Assembly (NCBI GenBank): GCA_014801875.1
Contig: JAAVDJ010000009.1
Span: 1-46,873 of the forward strand
DNA: 46,873 nt
Origin: Bacteroides sp.
Lineage (GTDB): Bacteria; Bacteroidota; Bacteroidia; Bacteroidales; Muribaculaceae
Direction of reading: 5' to 3'
Shown: in pieces, positions 34,537 through 42,933 of the stretch
Numbering within the stretch: position 1 is the first letter of the stretch
How the letters are laid out: each line of letters opens with the position of its first letter
Notes under the pieces: generated by a model
Told to the model about the DNA's origin: nothing
Databases searched by the model: none
Seen by the model: the letters and a program-made list of their open reading frames with translations, nothing else
Translations under genes and position numbers: made by a program

Positions 34537-35097
34537 ATGCTGTCCATTAATTAATTATAGCTGCCATATCTTAATTTTATAACATCAAAACTTTTTATGA
34601 TGTTGAGAAGATAGTCATTGTCTCTTCTAACCACAAGTCGTTATTTGTCGTTTAAATATAAAATTAGAGCCAATCGAGGTGTTTAATTCAATAATCCCGC
34701 TCTAATAGCAGTGGATTATTATATCCTTCTAAAATACCACACATAAATATGCGGCTAATCCGGATAAATACCATAACTTTGTGCAACCTTAATGCGAAGC
34801 AAAATCCCCTTATAAATATTATAAATAGAAAACTTCCGAGCCATAAAGAGATTATATTTTCACTCACATCTATAACACTTGCAAAATTAATCCATTCACA
34901 ATTATCAAACAACTTAATTAGGTTTTATTGGCTCTTTTTATGGAGATTATTATCATTCCATAAAAAATTTCGGTCTGACAGGAAATGACAAGACTTCAAA
35001 ATATTGTATAAACATATATTAATTTTAGATTTACATCCCCAATAAATAAACAATAACATGCTAAATTATAACTTTTCGCACATTTTTCGCACAATAA
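34537..35097. other. Low-GC stretch, no convincing gene
   Basis: About 560 bp of AT-rich DNA. Short frames of 70-80 codons exist on both strands (for example 34688-34912 on the - strand) but have no recognisable domain or start context and overlap one another. No inverted terminal repeats or transposase fragments seen. Confidence 0.5.
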
Positions 35098-35682
35098 AAT
35101 TTTGATTATGATCCCGCCAGCCCCTTCTACGGCTTCTTCACAGAGATACCTGCCAATGGAAAAAGCTTCAGAAGTTATGGAACTGACTTTAATATCGGGG
35201 TATCCAATCTCTGGAAATTCCTCTCTTTCAAAGCATCCGGCGGCTGGGGACATAATCAACTGAAAACTCCGGATACGTTTACTTTTTGCTCTTGGTATCT
35301 GAATCTTGACATGGCTCTATATTGGAGAGGATGGCAGATAAATATGACTGCCGAAAATGTAATTCCATCATGGTCAATGTGGGGTATGACACAGAAAATC
35401 CGCAGATGGCCCTACACTTCCCTTGCCATATATAAGAATATCGGCAACTGGAATTTTAATTTTACATGGAGCAATCTTTTCAGCCGATATGGAGGTCGAT
35501 ACCGCTGCGAAACTCTGTCGCAGACAGTGGTGCGCTCCTCTGAATATCGCATGAACGACCAGGGCAACCTTCTTGAAATCGGCATACGCTACCAATTCAA
35601 TTCGGGAAAATTGCTCAACAAAAAGAGCCGCTCGATCAACTCTGCCGATAAAGGGGAGCACGGAATGCGGTGGGATTATTAA
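35098..35682 (+). pseudogene. C-terminal fragment of an outer-membrane beta-barrel protein
   Basis: An in-frame stop (35095-35097) precedes a frame of ~194 codons that reads as barrel from its first residues (NFDYDPASPFYGFFTEIP ... GTDFNIGVSNLWKF). The first Met is only at 35311. It continues with barrel strands (WRGWQINMTAENVIPSW, NWNFNFTWSNLF) and the typical terminal strand LLEIGIRYQFNSGKLL. No signal peptide or plug is present. It is the last quarter or third of a protein like the three barrels in the 3-14 kb block. It must have lost its 5' part when the low-GC segment arrived. Confidence 0.8.
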
Positions 35683-35687
35683 CAATT

Positions 35688-35719
35688 TATGGGTAGAGAG
35701 AAAGGGATTTTTACCCATT
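35688..35719 (+). terminator. Hairpin after the barrel fragment
   Basis: TATGGGTA (35688-35695) can pair with TACCCAT(TA) (35712-35720), with a 16-nt loop containing a T-run. It is directly upstream of the porin promoter. Confidence 0.45.
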
Positions 35720-35750
35720 AGTGTGTATTTCGGATGTTTTTAGCCGGTTG

Positions 35751-35758
35751 TAATTTTG
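35751..35758 (+). promoter_or_regulatory. -7 box of the porin-imelysin-cytochrome operon
   Basis: TAATTTTG matches TAnnTTTG. Transcription would start near 35765, which leaves too short a leader for the ATG at 35772 but ~40 nt for the ATG at 35805. Confidence 0.6.
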
Positions 35759-35804
35759 CATTGTCAAAACAATGTTGTCTCAACAACCCAAAAACATCTC
35801 AGAA

Positions 35805-37124
35805 ATGATTTCCACTAATCTAAAGAGAAGAATTCAGACAATCCTTCTGACGACCGCCGCAGGGTGCTTCACGACGTTTGCCCAGGAGCTTGCCGACACT
35901 GCCGGCTACGATCGTTTCCGGGTTGGTAGTTATGCCGAAATTGTTGCCTCTTTCAAAGATTATGGCATTAACCGTTTTCAGGCGGAAGGAAGCAGCAAAG
36001 AGCATCGCAATACTATCGCAATTCCCCGCTTCACTCTCGGATTCGATTTCAAATTCAATAAGAAATGGATTCTCGGAGCTGAAATTGAGTTTGAAGCCGG
36101 TGGCACCGGAACCGCCGTCGAACTTGAAAACAATGAGAACGGAGAATATGAGACAGAGATTGAAAAGGGTGGAGAGGTGGCTCTCGAACAACTTCACATC
36201 ACCCGTCTGATTGTTCCCGCATTTAATATACGCGCCGGACATCAGGTTGTCCCTATCGGACTCACTAACGCTCACCACGAGCCTATCAATTTCTTCGGTA
36301 CTGTTCGTCCGGAAAGCCAGACGGCCATGCTCCCGTCAACATGGCATGAGACCGGAATCACCCTCTTCGGAACATTTGGGAAAGGATATGCCCTGTTTGA
36401 TTACGAGGCAATGATTGTGGCCGGTCTTAATGCTAACGGTTTTGACCGTGACACATGGATAGCCGCCGGCAAACAAGGATTCTTTGAGACTGATAATTTC
36501 ACATCTCCCGGGTATGTAGCCCGTATTGACTGGCGAGGTGTGAAAGGGCTAAGAACAGGCGTTTCCTTCTATTATTGTCGCGACACGGGCGCTAACTCCG
36601 ACAAATCGCAGACATACTCCTCCTACGGCAGAATACCTTTGGAGATATTCTCATTCGATGCTCAATACCGCAACAAAATCGTCACCTTTCGAGGGGATAT
36701 AACTTACGGGCACCTCGGCAACAGTCGCGCTGTCAATGAACGCAACAACCGCCTCCCCGGAGCTTCCCCTTACAGCCGCCTGACCCCGGTGGCCAAAAAC
36801 ACGTTGAGCTATGGAGCGGAAGTAGGTTTTAATTTCGGCAATCTATTCTCTATCAAGGGGTGTCCCACCCTATACCCCTATGCACGCTACGAGTATTTCA
36901 ATCCGCAGAAAGTCGTGGAAAAGCCCTATACTGCCGATAAGAGGCTTGAAGTAAGCAAATGGAGTGCAGGCCTCAACTGGTTTCCTCTTCCCAACCTCAT
37001 CGTAAAAGCCGACTACTCCAACCGTCAGATAGGCACCTCAAAAGTGTTCGGAAAGGGGCCCTACAACAGTGAGAACGAAATCTCGATAGGGATTGCCTAC
37101 ATAGGCTGGTTTTTTAAGAAATAA
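35805..37124 (+). CDS. Porin-like outer-membrane protein, operon gene 1
   Basis: 439 residues from the ATG at 35805, chosen because the promoter and the signal peptide (LKRRIQTILLTTAAGCFTTFAQ) fit better than at 35772. The rest is a 16-18-strand-type porin with repeated aromatic strands (FTLGFDFKFNKKWILGAEIEFEAG, LHITRLIVPAFNIRAGHQVVPIG), ending SIGIAYIGWFFKK. It resembles phosphate-selective porin/OprP-like or DUF-type porins encoded before imelysin genes. It is first in a same-strand series that ends with ccsBA. A 9-bp-period array lies after its stop. Confidence 0.8.
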   Translation: MISTNLKRRIQTILLTTAAGCFTTFAQELADTAGYDRFRVGSYAEIVASFKDYGINRFQAEGSSKEHRNTIAIPRFTLGFDFKFNKKWILGAEIEFEAGGTGTAVELENNENGEYETEIEKGGEVALEQLHITRLIVPAFNIRAGHQVVPIGLTNAHHEPINFFGTVRPESQTAMLPSTWHETGITLFGTFGKGYALFDYEAMIVAGLNANGFDRDTWIAAGKQGFFETDNFTSPGYVARIDWRGVKGLRTGVSFYYCRDTGANSDKSQTYSSYGRIPLEIFSFDAQYRNKIVTFRGDITYGHLGNSRAVNERNNRLPGASPYSRLTPVAKNTLSYGAEVGFNFGNLFSIKGCPTLYPYARYEYFNPQKVVEKPYTADKRLEVSKWSAGLNWFPLPNLIVKADYSNRQIGTSKVFGKGPYNSENEISIGIAYIGWFFKK

Positions 37125-37132
37125 GGAGAAAA

Positions 37133-37195
37133 GCCTCCCAAAGCTCCCAACGCTCCCAGCCCTCCCAACTCTCCCAAAGCTCCCAGCCCTCCCAG
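37133..37195 (+). repeat. Nonamer array CTCCCAAAG/CTCCCAGCC, 7 copies
   Basis: Seven consecutive 9-bp units starting CTCCCA with a variable last three bases, in the gap between the porin stop and the imelysin ATG. Confidence 0.88.
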
Positions 37196-37221
37196 AAATT
37201 ACCAACTAAAAACATACCTTC

Positions 37222-38394
37222 ATGAATTTCAACAAATTATTCATTTCCGCCATTTTGGCGGGAGGCTCTCTTATTGCCCTTACCTCACTCTCAGCCTGCA
37301 GCAGTGATGACAACGAACCTAAAAAGGAACAGGAAATTGTCGAATCAAAAGACATCGACTACTCTGCTCAAAATGCCGACAGCTGGCACAACTATTCGGT
37401 TAAGGTTGCAGAGCTCCTTGCTCGCGATTCCGAAGACCTTTATAACTCCTGGGCTAATTCCTACGAGGGTGGCCAAGCCTACTCCGTAATCTTCAAGAAC
37501 GCTACATCCCCTTACACAAGTCCACTCAACTGTATCGAGGAAATACTCGACGGATGCTCCGACATAGCAAATGAGGTAGGCGAGGCGAAAATCGGCGATC
37601 CTTTCGACCTTTATAACGCCGGACGCACTGAAGAGGCTCTTTATGCTGTGGAATCATGGTATAGCTGGCATTCCCGTGATGACTATTCAAACAATATCCT
37701 CTCCATACGCAATTCTTACCTCGGTTCTCTTGACGGCTCGGAAAATGAGAAGTCGATGGCTGCTCTCGTAAAAAGCGAGGACCCTTCTCTCGATACAGAC
37801 ACCCGCGCAGCCATCACAGCCGCCTATGACGCTATCCTCGCGATTCCGCAACCTTTCCGCAACAATATCAATTGCAGTGAGGCCCGCGCAGCAATGGATG
37901 CCTGCGCTGATCTTGACAACCTCATCACCAGACGCCTGAAACCTTTCTTCCAGAATCTTGATGTGGAATTTGACCCTCAGTTGAAGGAGATTGTGGAGAA
38001 CTATACTGACAATGTTGTACTCCCGACCTACAACACCCTCCGCGAACGTAACGCCGCTCTCCTTCAGGCTGTCAAGAATCTTGCTTCATCCCGCACCGAT
38101 GACAACTTCCGAAAGGCTGCAAACGCCTGGCTTTTGGCACGCGAACCATGGGAGAAAAGTGAGGCTTTCCTTTTCGGTCCTGTGGATGCCCTCGGACTCG
38201 ACCCGAACATGGACAGCTGGCCTCTTGACCAGGATGCTATCGTAAACCATCTCAAGAGCGGCAATTTCTCCGACCTCGAATGGGGCGAAGGCGACGATGA
38301 TAACAAAGTAGAAGCCGCTCAGAACATTCGCGGATTCCACACTCTTGAGTTCCTTCTCTTCAAAGATGGAGAACCGAGAAAAGTAACCAACTGA
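37222..38394 (+). CDS. Imelysin-family (M75, EfeO/IrpA-like) lipoprotein
   Basis: 390 residues. Lipobox ALTSLSAC with Cys ~26, then an acidic linker. A two-repeat helical bundle follows (~45-200 and ~210-390). The family metal-site motif GxHxxE appears as GFHTLEFLLF (~369-378), and IGDPFDLYNAG is also characteristic. Imelysin proteins are periplasmic/outer-membrane iron- or haem-related binding proteins; the proposed peptidase activity is doubtful. The gene is 8 bp upstream of the di-heme oxidoreductase, a pairing known from other bacteria. Confidence 0.9.
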   Translation: MNFNKLFISAILAGGSLIALTSLSACSSDDNEPKKEQEIVESKDIDYSAQNADSWHNYSVKVAELLARDSEDLYNSWANSYEGGQAYSVIFKNATSPYTSPLNCIEEILDGCSDIANEVGEAKIGDPFDLYNAGRTEEALYAVESWYSWHSRDDYSNNILSIRNSYLGSLDGSENEKSMAALVKSEDPSLDTDTRAAITAAYDAILAIPQPFRNNINCSEARAAMDACADLDNLITRRLKPFFQNLDVEFDPQLKEIVENYTDNVVLPTYNTLRERNAALLQAVKNLASSRTDDNFRKAANAWLLAREPWEKSEAFLFGPVDALGLDPNMDSWPLDQDAIVNHLKSGNFSDLEWGEGDDDNKVEAAQNIRGFHTLEFLLFKDGEPRKVTN

Positions 38395-38401
38395 TCATCT
38401 G

Positions 38402-39826
38402 ATGAAAAGACTGTATATTTATATCACAGCTCTTGTTTCCCTCTTCACTGCCTGCAGTGAAGAGGGTCTTGACGTGTTGGATGTGGAGGTGCCGGAGGGG
38501 TATGCCCTCTCGGCAGGCACCTCCACAATCTTCCTTAATTCATCAAAAGCCTACGATTCTCCCGCCGATTGGGTGACTGAGACCTACAACACGCGGTTCA
38601 ACCGTGGTGACAAGCTCTATGACGATATGCGCACAAGCTCTAACGGATATGGAGGAGGGCTCGGACCGGTATATGCCGGTTATTCATGCGGAAGCTGCCA
38701 TAGCAACGCAGGGCGCACCAAACCGGCCGGATGGGCCGACCACGGTTCCGGCCCTTACGGTTTCACATCTGCCCTCATCTATGTCACACGTAAGAATGGA
38801 GCTTTCTTTCAGGGGTATGGGCGTGTGATTCATGACCAGTCGATCTACGGTGTCTCGGCCGAGGGAAAATTGAAAGTGGAGTGGAAATACGAAACTTTCA
38901 GCTTCCCTGACGGTGAAACCTACGAACTGGCTGCGCCGACATATACCATCACAGACTGGTATAAGGGAGACATCTCCCCGGATGATCTTTTCTGCACTGT
39001 CCGCATACCCCTCAGACACGTTGGAATGGGACAAATAATGGCGCTCGATCCTAACGAAATAGAGGCGCTTGCCCGACGCAGCAACTACCCTGAATACGGC
39101 ATATCCGGACGCTGCAACTATATCTCCGAAAGGGGGGTGAAATGTCTTGGTGTCTCGGGGAATAAAGCCCAGCATGCCGATCTTACGGTTGAGTTAGGTT
39201 TTTCCTCCGATATGGGGGTGACCAACAGCCGTTATCCTGAAGAGATTTGCGAGGGACAGCTTCAGATGTCGGAAGGTTCTATGATGGGACTTCTTTATGA
39301 CCGCCTTGACGTCTCTACGGAAGATATGGAGAATGTTGACCTCTATATGCAGAGTCTTGGAGTGCCTGCGCGTCGTGATGTCAACGATCCTGTCGTGAAA
39401 AGGGGGGAAAGTAAATTCTATGAGGCGAAATGTCATCTCTGTCATGTGACCACCCTTCATACACGACCCGGCGGCTCCACTCTTCTCAACGGCACCCGCC
39501 TCCCCTGGCTCGGGTCGCAGACAATCCATCCTTACAGCGACTTCCTGCTTCACGACATGGGGTCGGAAATCATGGGGGTAGGTCTTAACGACAACTATGT
39601 CTCCGGGTTGGCGGCCGGAAATGAATGGCGAACGACTCCCCTATGGGGAATAGGTCTTCAGGAAAGAGTGAACGGTCACACCTACTTCCTTCACGATGGT
39701 AGAGCCAGAAATTTTGTGGAAGCCATAATGTGGCATGGCGGCGAGGGGGAAGCATCTAAAAACCTATTCAGAAATATGCCTAAGGAAGACCGCGACGCCA
39801 TTGTGACATTCCTGAAAAGCCTCTGA
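38402..39826 (+). CDS. Di-heme oxidoreductase (DHOR/DUF1111-like) lipoprotein
   Basis: 474 residues. Lipobox SLFTAC (Cys18). Two c-type haem motifs: CGSCH (Cys96/Cys99/His100) and CHLCH (~344-348). The surrounding segments NRGDKLYDDMRTSSNGYGGGLGPVY-like and WRTTPLWGIGLQERVNGHTYFLHDGRARNFVEAIMWHGGE are signatures of the di-heme 'thiol oxidoreductase' family, related to MauG/CcpA peroxidases. It acts in the periplasm or at the outer membrane as an electron-transfer or oxidoreductase partner of the imelysin protein. Haem attachment could be done by CcsBA encoded 3 kb downstream. Confidence 0.88.
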   Translation: MKRLYIYITALVSLFTACSEEGLDVLDVEVPEGYALSAGTSTIFLNSSKAYDSPADWVTETYNTRFNRGDKLYDDMRTSSNGYGGGLGPVYAGYSCGSCHSNAGRTKPAGWADHGSGPYGFTSALIYVTRKNGAFFQGYGRVIHDQSIYGVSAEGKLKVEWKYETFSFPDGETYELAAPTYTITDWYKGDISPDDLFCTVRIPLRHVGMGQIMALDPNEIEALARRSNYPEYGISGRCNYISERGVKCLGVSGNKAQHADLTVELGFSSDMGVTNSRYPEEICEGQLQMSEGSMMGLLYDRLDVSTEDMENVDLYMQSLGVPARRDVNDPVVKRGESKFYEAKCHLCHVTTLHTRPGGSTLLNGTRLPWLGSQTIHPYSDFLLHDMGSEIMGVGLNDNYVSGLAAGNEWRTTPLWGIGLQERVNGHTYFLHDGRARNFVEAIMWHGGEGEASKNLFRNMPKEDRDAIVTFLKSL

Positions 39827-39872
39827 CAATCATTTTTTTTTTGCAGAAAGAAAACACGACTAAACGAACATA

Positions 39873-41084
39873 ATGAAAAAGATATTTTCCATATTGCTTC
39901 TCGGAGCCTCCGTATTGTCAGCCTCGGCTCAGTATGACAGCGACACTGAAAACGGCGTTGTCTCCTTTGCCGGTCGGAAAGGTTTCGTCTGGGAGAGCGC
40001 CAACAAGAAATTCGAATTCAAGCCTTACCTTATGGTCCAGACTGCCGTAGATTACAACTATTATGACAGTGAGGGTCTCGACCCGGCCTATAATCAGGAC
40101 CATGTGCATAATTCAGGATTCTCCATTCCCTATGCGGTCTTGGGATTCACGGGGCGCGCTTTCGGATTTATCACTTATAATCTGTCGATCAACGCGGCGT
40201 CTTCGGGGGGCGGAATCCTTCAGCAGGCATGGGCAGACATGAAGGTGCGCGACGCTTTCTGCGTTCGAGTGGGTAAATTCAAGACCCCCTTCACCCACGC
40301 CACCCTCACCACATTGGGAGAAACCCTCTTCCCTACCCTTCCCGTTTCCCTGACAGCGCCCGTGATAATGCCTCATTCCCTCAATGCCGTCACCCCCTCG
40401 ATGATGACCGGATTTGACCTCGGAGTGGAGTTCCACGGTATGATTAAAGGGAAATGGGGGTATCAGGCCGGACTCTTCAACGGGACCGGGTCAAGCGTGA
40501 ACACTGCCGGGAAAACCTTCAGCGACGACTGGCATATACCCTCCCTCCTCTATGCGGCTCGTTTTACATTCCAGCCTTTCGGAGTGATGCCCGCTACTCA
40601 GGGCAACCCCTATCAGCTTGACATGAACCGTCTTCTCGTGGGAGTCTCCACCTCCCTGAATGTCGAAAGCGAGAACGAGAGCACCAACGATTTTCGTGCC
40701 GGTCTCGAGTTGGCCTGGATGCACAACCGCCTTTACCTCGCCGGAGAGGCCTACTATATGCACGTTGGCTTTACCAAACGTCAGAAAATCGACGATTCCT
40801 TCAATTATATGGGTGGTTATGTCCAGGGCGGTTACTTCTTCACAGACCGCCTCCAAGGGGCTCTCAGATATGATTTCTTCGATCGAAACGGACTCGATAA
40901 AGGGGGCTTGCTGAATATGCCGGCGGTCGGTGTTAACTATTATTTCAAGGGGGCGAACCTGAAGCTTCAGGGGATGTACCGATATATGGGGCGCACCGGA
41001 CACGCCACTCAGCTTGACCGCGACAATGATGATCTCGGGCTCGCACAACACAACGCGACCGTGCAAATACAATACACTTTCTAA
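39873..41084 (+). CDS. Phosphate-selective-porin-like (OprO/OprP) protein, operon gene 4
   Basis: 403 residues. Signal peptide ~1-19 (SILLLGASVLSASAQ). Porin O/P features: FEFKPYLMVQTAVDYNYY near the start, then YNLSINAASSGGGILQQAWADMKV and FCVRVGKFKTPFTH around 95-140. A last strand NATVQIQYTF ends in Phe, the outer-membrane insertion signal. It lies between two cytochrome genes, so it might form a channel for the redox system rather than for phosphate; the sequence does not show its substrate. Confidence 0.82.
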   Translation: MKKIFSILLLGASVLSASAQYDSDTENGVVSFAGRKGFVWESANKKFEFKPYLMVQTAVDYNYYDSEGLDPAYNQDHVHNSGFSIPYAVLGFTGRAFGFITYNLSINAASSGGGILQQAWADMKVRDAFCVRVGKFKTPFTHATLTTLGETLFPTLPVSLTAPVIMPHSLNAVTPSMMTGFDLGVEFHGMIKGKWGYQAGLFNGTGSSVNTAGKTFSDDWHIPSLLYAARFTFQPFGVMPATQGNPYQLDMNRLLVGVSTSLNVESENESTNDFRAGLELAWMHNRLYLAGEAYYMHVGFTKRQKIDDSFNYMGGYVQGGYFFTDRLQGALRYDFFDRNGLDKGGLLNMPAVGVNYYFKGANLKLQGMYRYMGRTGHATQLDRDNDDLGLAQHNATVQIQYTF

Positions 41085-41106
41085 CATATCACAGGAACGG
41101 ATAACT

Positions 41107-41817
41107 ATGAAAATTAGAGTTTGGTTCTTATCAACTCTCTCGGCGTGTGCAGCGCTTCTCTCCGCTTGCGACGACGGACGGATATACCCTTCTTCCGACA
41201 GTGACTCGGAAGGAAGCGGCCGCTCTGTCGTGATGAAAGGGTCCGTTGTGGGATGCAGTGACTTCTATGGTTCGGATTTTTCCGTAGTTCTGGCGGCTTT
41301 CAGTGAAGATAACCGCTTCGCAAGCGTCACGAAGACAGTAAAGAATGGTGATGACGACATCTTGCTCGCAAACATCCCGAAGGATGCCACCTCCGTGGAA
41401 TTGTGTGTCATCAACAGGCTGCGTGAGCGTATATTCACTCTCGCTTCCTTACCGCTTGACGGGGGTGATTCCGATGAAATCACATTTTCCATCGGAACAG
41501 TGGATGCCGACCCTTTCAAAGTTATGGAAAACGGGATATTCATGACAACGTGCAGCCAATGTCACGGCGCGACCGGCCATGCGGCTGCGGGGCTTGATCT
41601 TCTCCCGGAGGAGGCTTACGCAATGCTGGTCGACACCCCTTCCACTGTGATCGAGGGGGAAATGAGGGTAAAGCCGGGGGATGCCTCAGCTTCAACTCTC
41701 TGGCAAGCGCTGGCTACCGGTATATCCGATTCCTGGGCTTTCTCTCATTCGAACCTTCTCACTTTCGAAAAAACTGATTTCATAGAATCTTGGATTAACA
41801 AAGGAGCAGAAAAATGA
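41107..41817 (+). CDS. Mono-heme cytochrome c lipoprotein
   Basis: 236 residues from the ATG at 41107; a longer frame from 41014 lacks a signal peptide. Lipobox ALLSAC (Cys21). An N-terminal beta domain (~40-130) is followed by a cytochrome c-type domain with CSQCH (Cys149, Cys152, His153). A likely axial Met is in MRVKPGDASASTLW (~205). It ends TFEKTDFIESWINKGAEK, the typical last helix of small c-type domains. It overlaps the next gene by four bases (ATGA), so expression is coupled. A probable membrane-anchored electron carrier for the operon. Confidence 0.85.
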   Translation: MKIRVWFLSTLSACAALLSACDDGRIYPSSDSDSEGSGRSVVMKGSVVGCSDFYGSDFSVVLAAFSEDNRFASVTKTVKNGDDDILLANIPKDATSVELCVINRLRERIFTLASLPLDGGDSDEITFSIGTVDADPFKVMENGIFMTTCSQCHGATGHAAAGLDLLPEEAYAMLVDTPSTVIEGEMRVKPGDASASTLWQALATGISDSWAFSHSNLLTFEKTDFIESWINKGAEK

Positions 41818-42911
41818 CTCAATATAAGACACTTTCCTCCTCTACAGGAGCAAGGGAGATTCACGCCGTAATCACAGTGGAAGACTCCTCTCTCCCTTTC
41901 GCCAAGCAGGCAGAAGGGATAAAATGCGAGTTTGATACCCTCCGGGAAACTATAGGAGAAAGAATGCGCCCTGTCTTCATCAGGTGGTTTCTCAGTGATG
42001 CTGCCAACCAGGCAGCACAGCTTCCTCACCTCGCCGGATGTGCCGTGTCGATTGTGGAACAGCCTCCGTTGAATCTCACGAAGGGGGCGGTGTGGGTATG
42101 GTTTATCGAGGATGTGGAAGTAGAGGCTCTGAATGATGGGGCCTACGCTGTCAGCCACGGTGCATACCGTCATATCTTCAGCGGAGGCAACCACCGCCCG
42201 GGACTGGATTCCGACGCCGCGACCTACGACATTCTTAAATCCACAGATGAGAGTCTGAGAAAGATTGAAGCCTCGTTGCTGGAGAATTGCGTCCGGACTT
42301 GGTTTTTCGTGCAGAATGTGGATGTGAATTACGCCGGAGTTGTCTCCGGGCGTAACCGTGCCTTTTCGGAACTTGGACTCACACCCTCCACACGTTTCAT
42401 AGCCAGCACAGGAATTGGAGGACGACATGCCGACCGACGCTCCACTGTCCAGATGGATTCCTATTCCGTCAAAGGTCTTCTCCCGGGACAAATGCGCCAG
42501 ATCGGTGCTCCGGAATTCCTCAATCCGACTTTTGAATATGGCGTTGCTTTTGAAAGAGCCACCAGTGTGGACTATGGCGACCGACGCCATCTATTCATAT
42601 CCGGCACGGCCAGCATCGACTGTTTCGGTGAGGTGGTATGGCCCGGGGATGTGCGTAAGCAGACTCTCAGGATGTGGGAAAACGTTGAGGCTCTCCTCGC
42701 AGCTGCCGGATGTGGCTGGGAAGATGTCGGTCATATCATTGTCTATCTGCGTGATCCGGCCGATTATCAGGTAGTTTGCGACCTCTTCTCGAAATGTTTT
42801 CCTGACATCCCTTATGTCATAGTGCTCGCCCCTGTGTGCCGTCCCGGTTGGCTCATAGAGATGGAGTGTATGGCGATGCGTCCCGAGACTTCCGAATTTC
42901 CCGTTTTCTGA
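41814..42911 (+). CDS. Tandem Rid/YjgF-domain protein
   Basis: 365 residues, no signal peptide, so cytoplasmic. The C-terminal ~120 residues have the Rid (YjgF/YER057c/UK114) pattern: HLFISGTASIDCFGEVVWPGDVRKQTLRMWENVEALLAAAG, then IIVYLRDPADY and PVCRPGWLIEMECMA. The N-terminal half (RWFLSDAANQ, IVEQPPLNLTKGAVWVWFI) resembles a second, diverged Rid fold, the layout seen in chorismatase-like (FkbO/Hyg5) proteins. The family catalytic Arg appears in the R-P-G-W segment. Its place inside a cytochrome operon, coupled to the cytochrome gene, is odd and unexplained; it might make or clear a small aromatic or imine metabolite. Confidence 0.7.
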   Translation: MTQYKTLSSSTGAREIHAVITVEDSSLPFAKQAEGIKCEFDTLRETIGERMRPVFIRWFLSDAANQAAQLPHLAGCAVSIVEQPPLNLTKGAVWVWFIEDVEVEALNDGAYAVSHGAYRHIFSGGNHRPGLDSDAATYDILKSTDESLRKIEASLLENCVRTWFFVQNVDVNYAGVVSGRNRAFSELGLTPSTRFIASTGIGGRHADRRSTVQMDSYSVKGLLPGQMRQIGAPEFLNPTFEYGVAFERATSVDYGDRRHLFISGTASIDCFGEVVWPGDVRKQTLRMWENVEALLAAAGCGWEDVGHIIVYLRDPADYQVVCDLFSKCFPDIPYVIVLAPVCRPGWLIEMECMAMRPETSEFPVF

Positions 42912-42933
42912 AACCCTTATCAAACTATCCGGC

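Noticed and set aside
34688-34912. 74-residue hydrophobic frame on the - strand in the low-GC scar
   Set aside because: AT-rich DNA yields Phe/Ile-rich frames by chance; it overlaps an equally long opposite-strand frame and has no neighbour or motif support.
41745-42590. 281-codon frame antisense to the Rid-domain and cytochrome genes
   Set aside because: No family features; the + strand genes overlap by ATGA and carry clear motifs.
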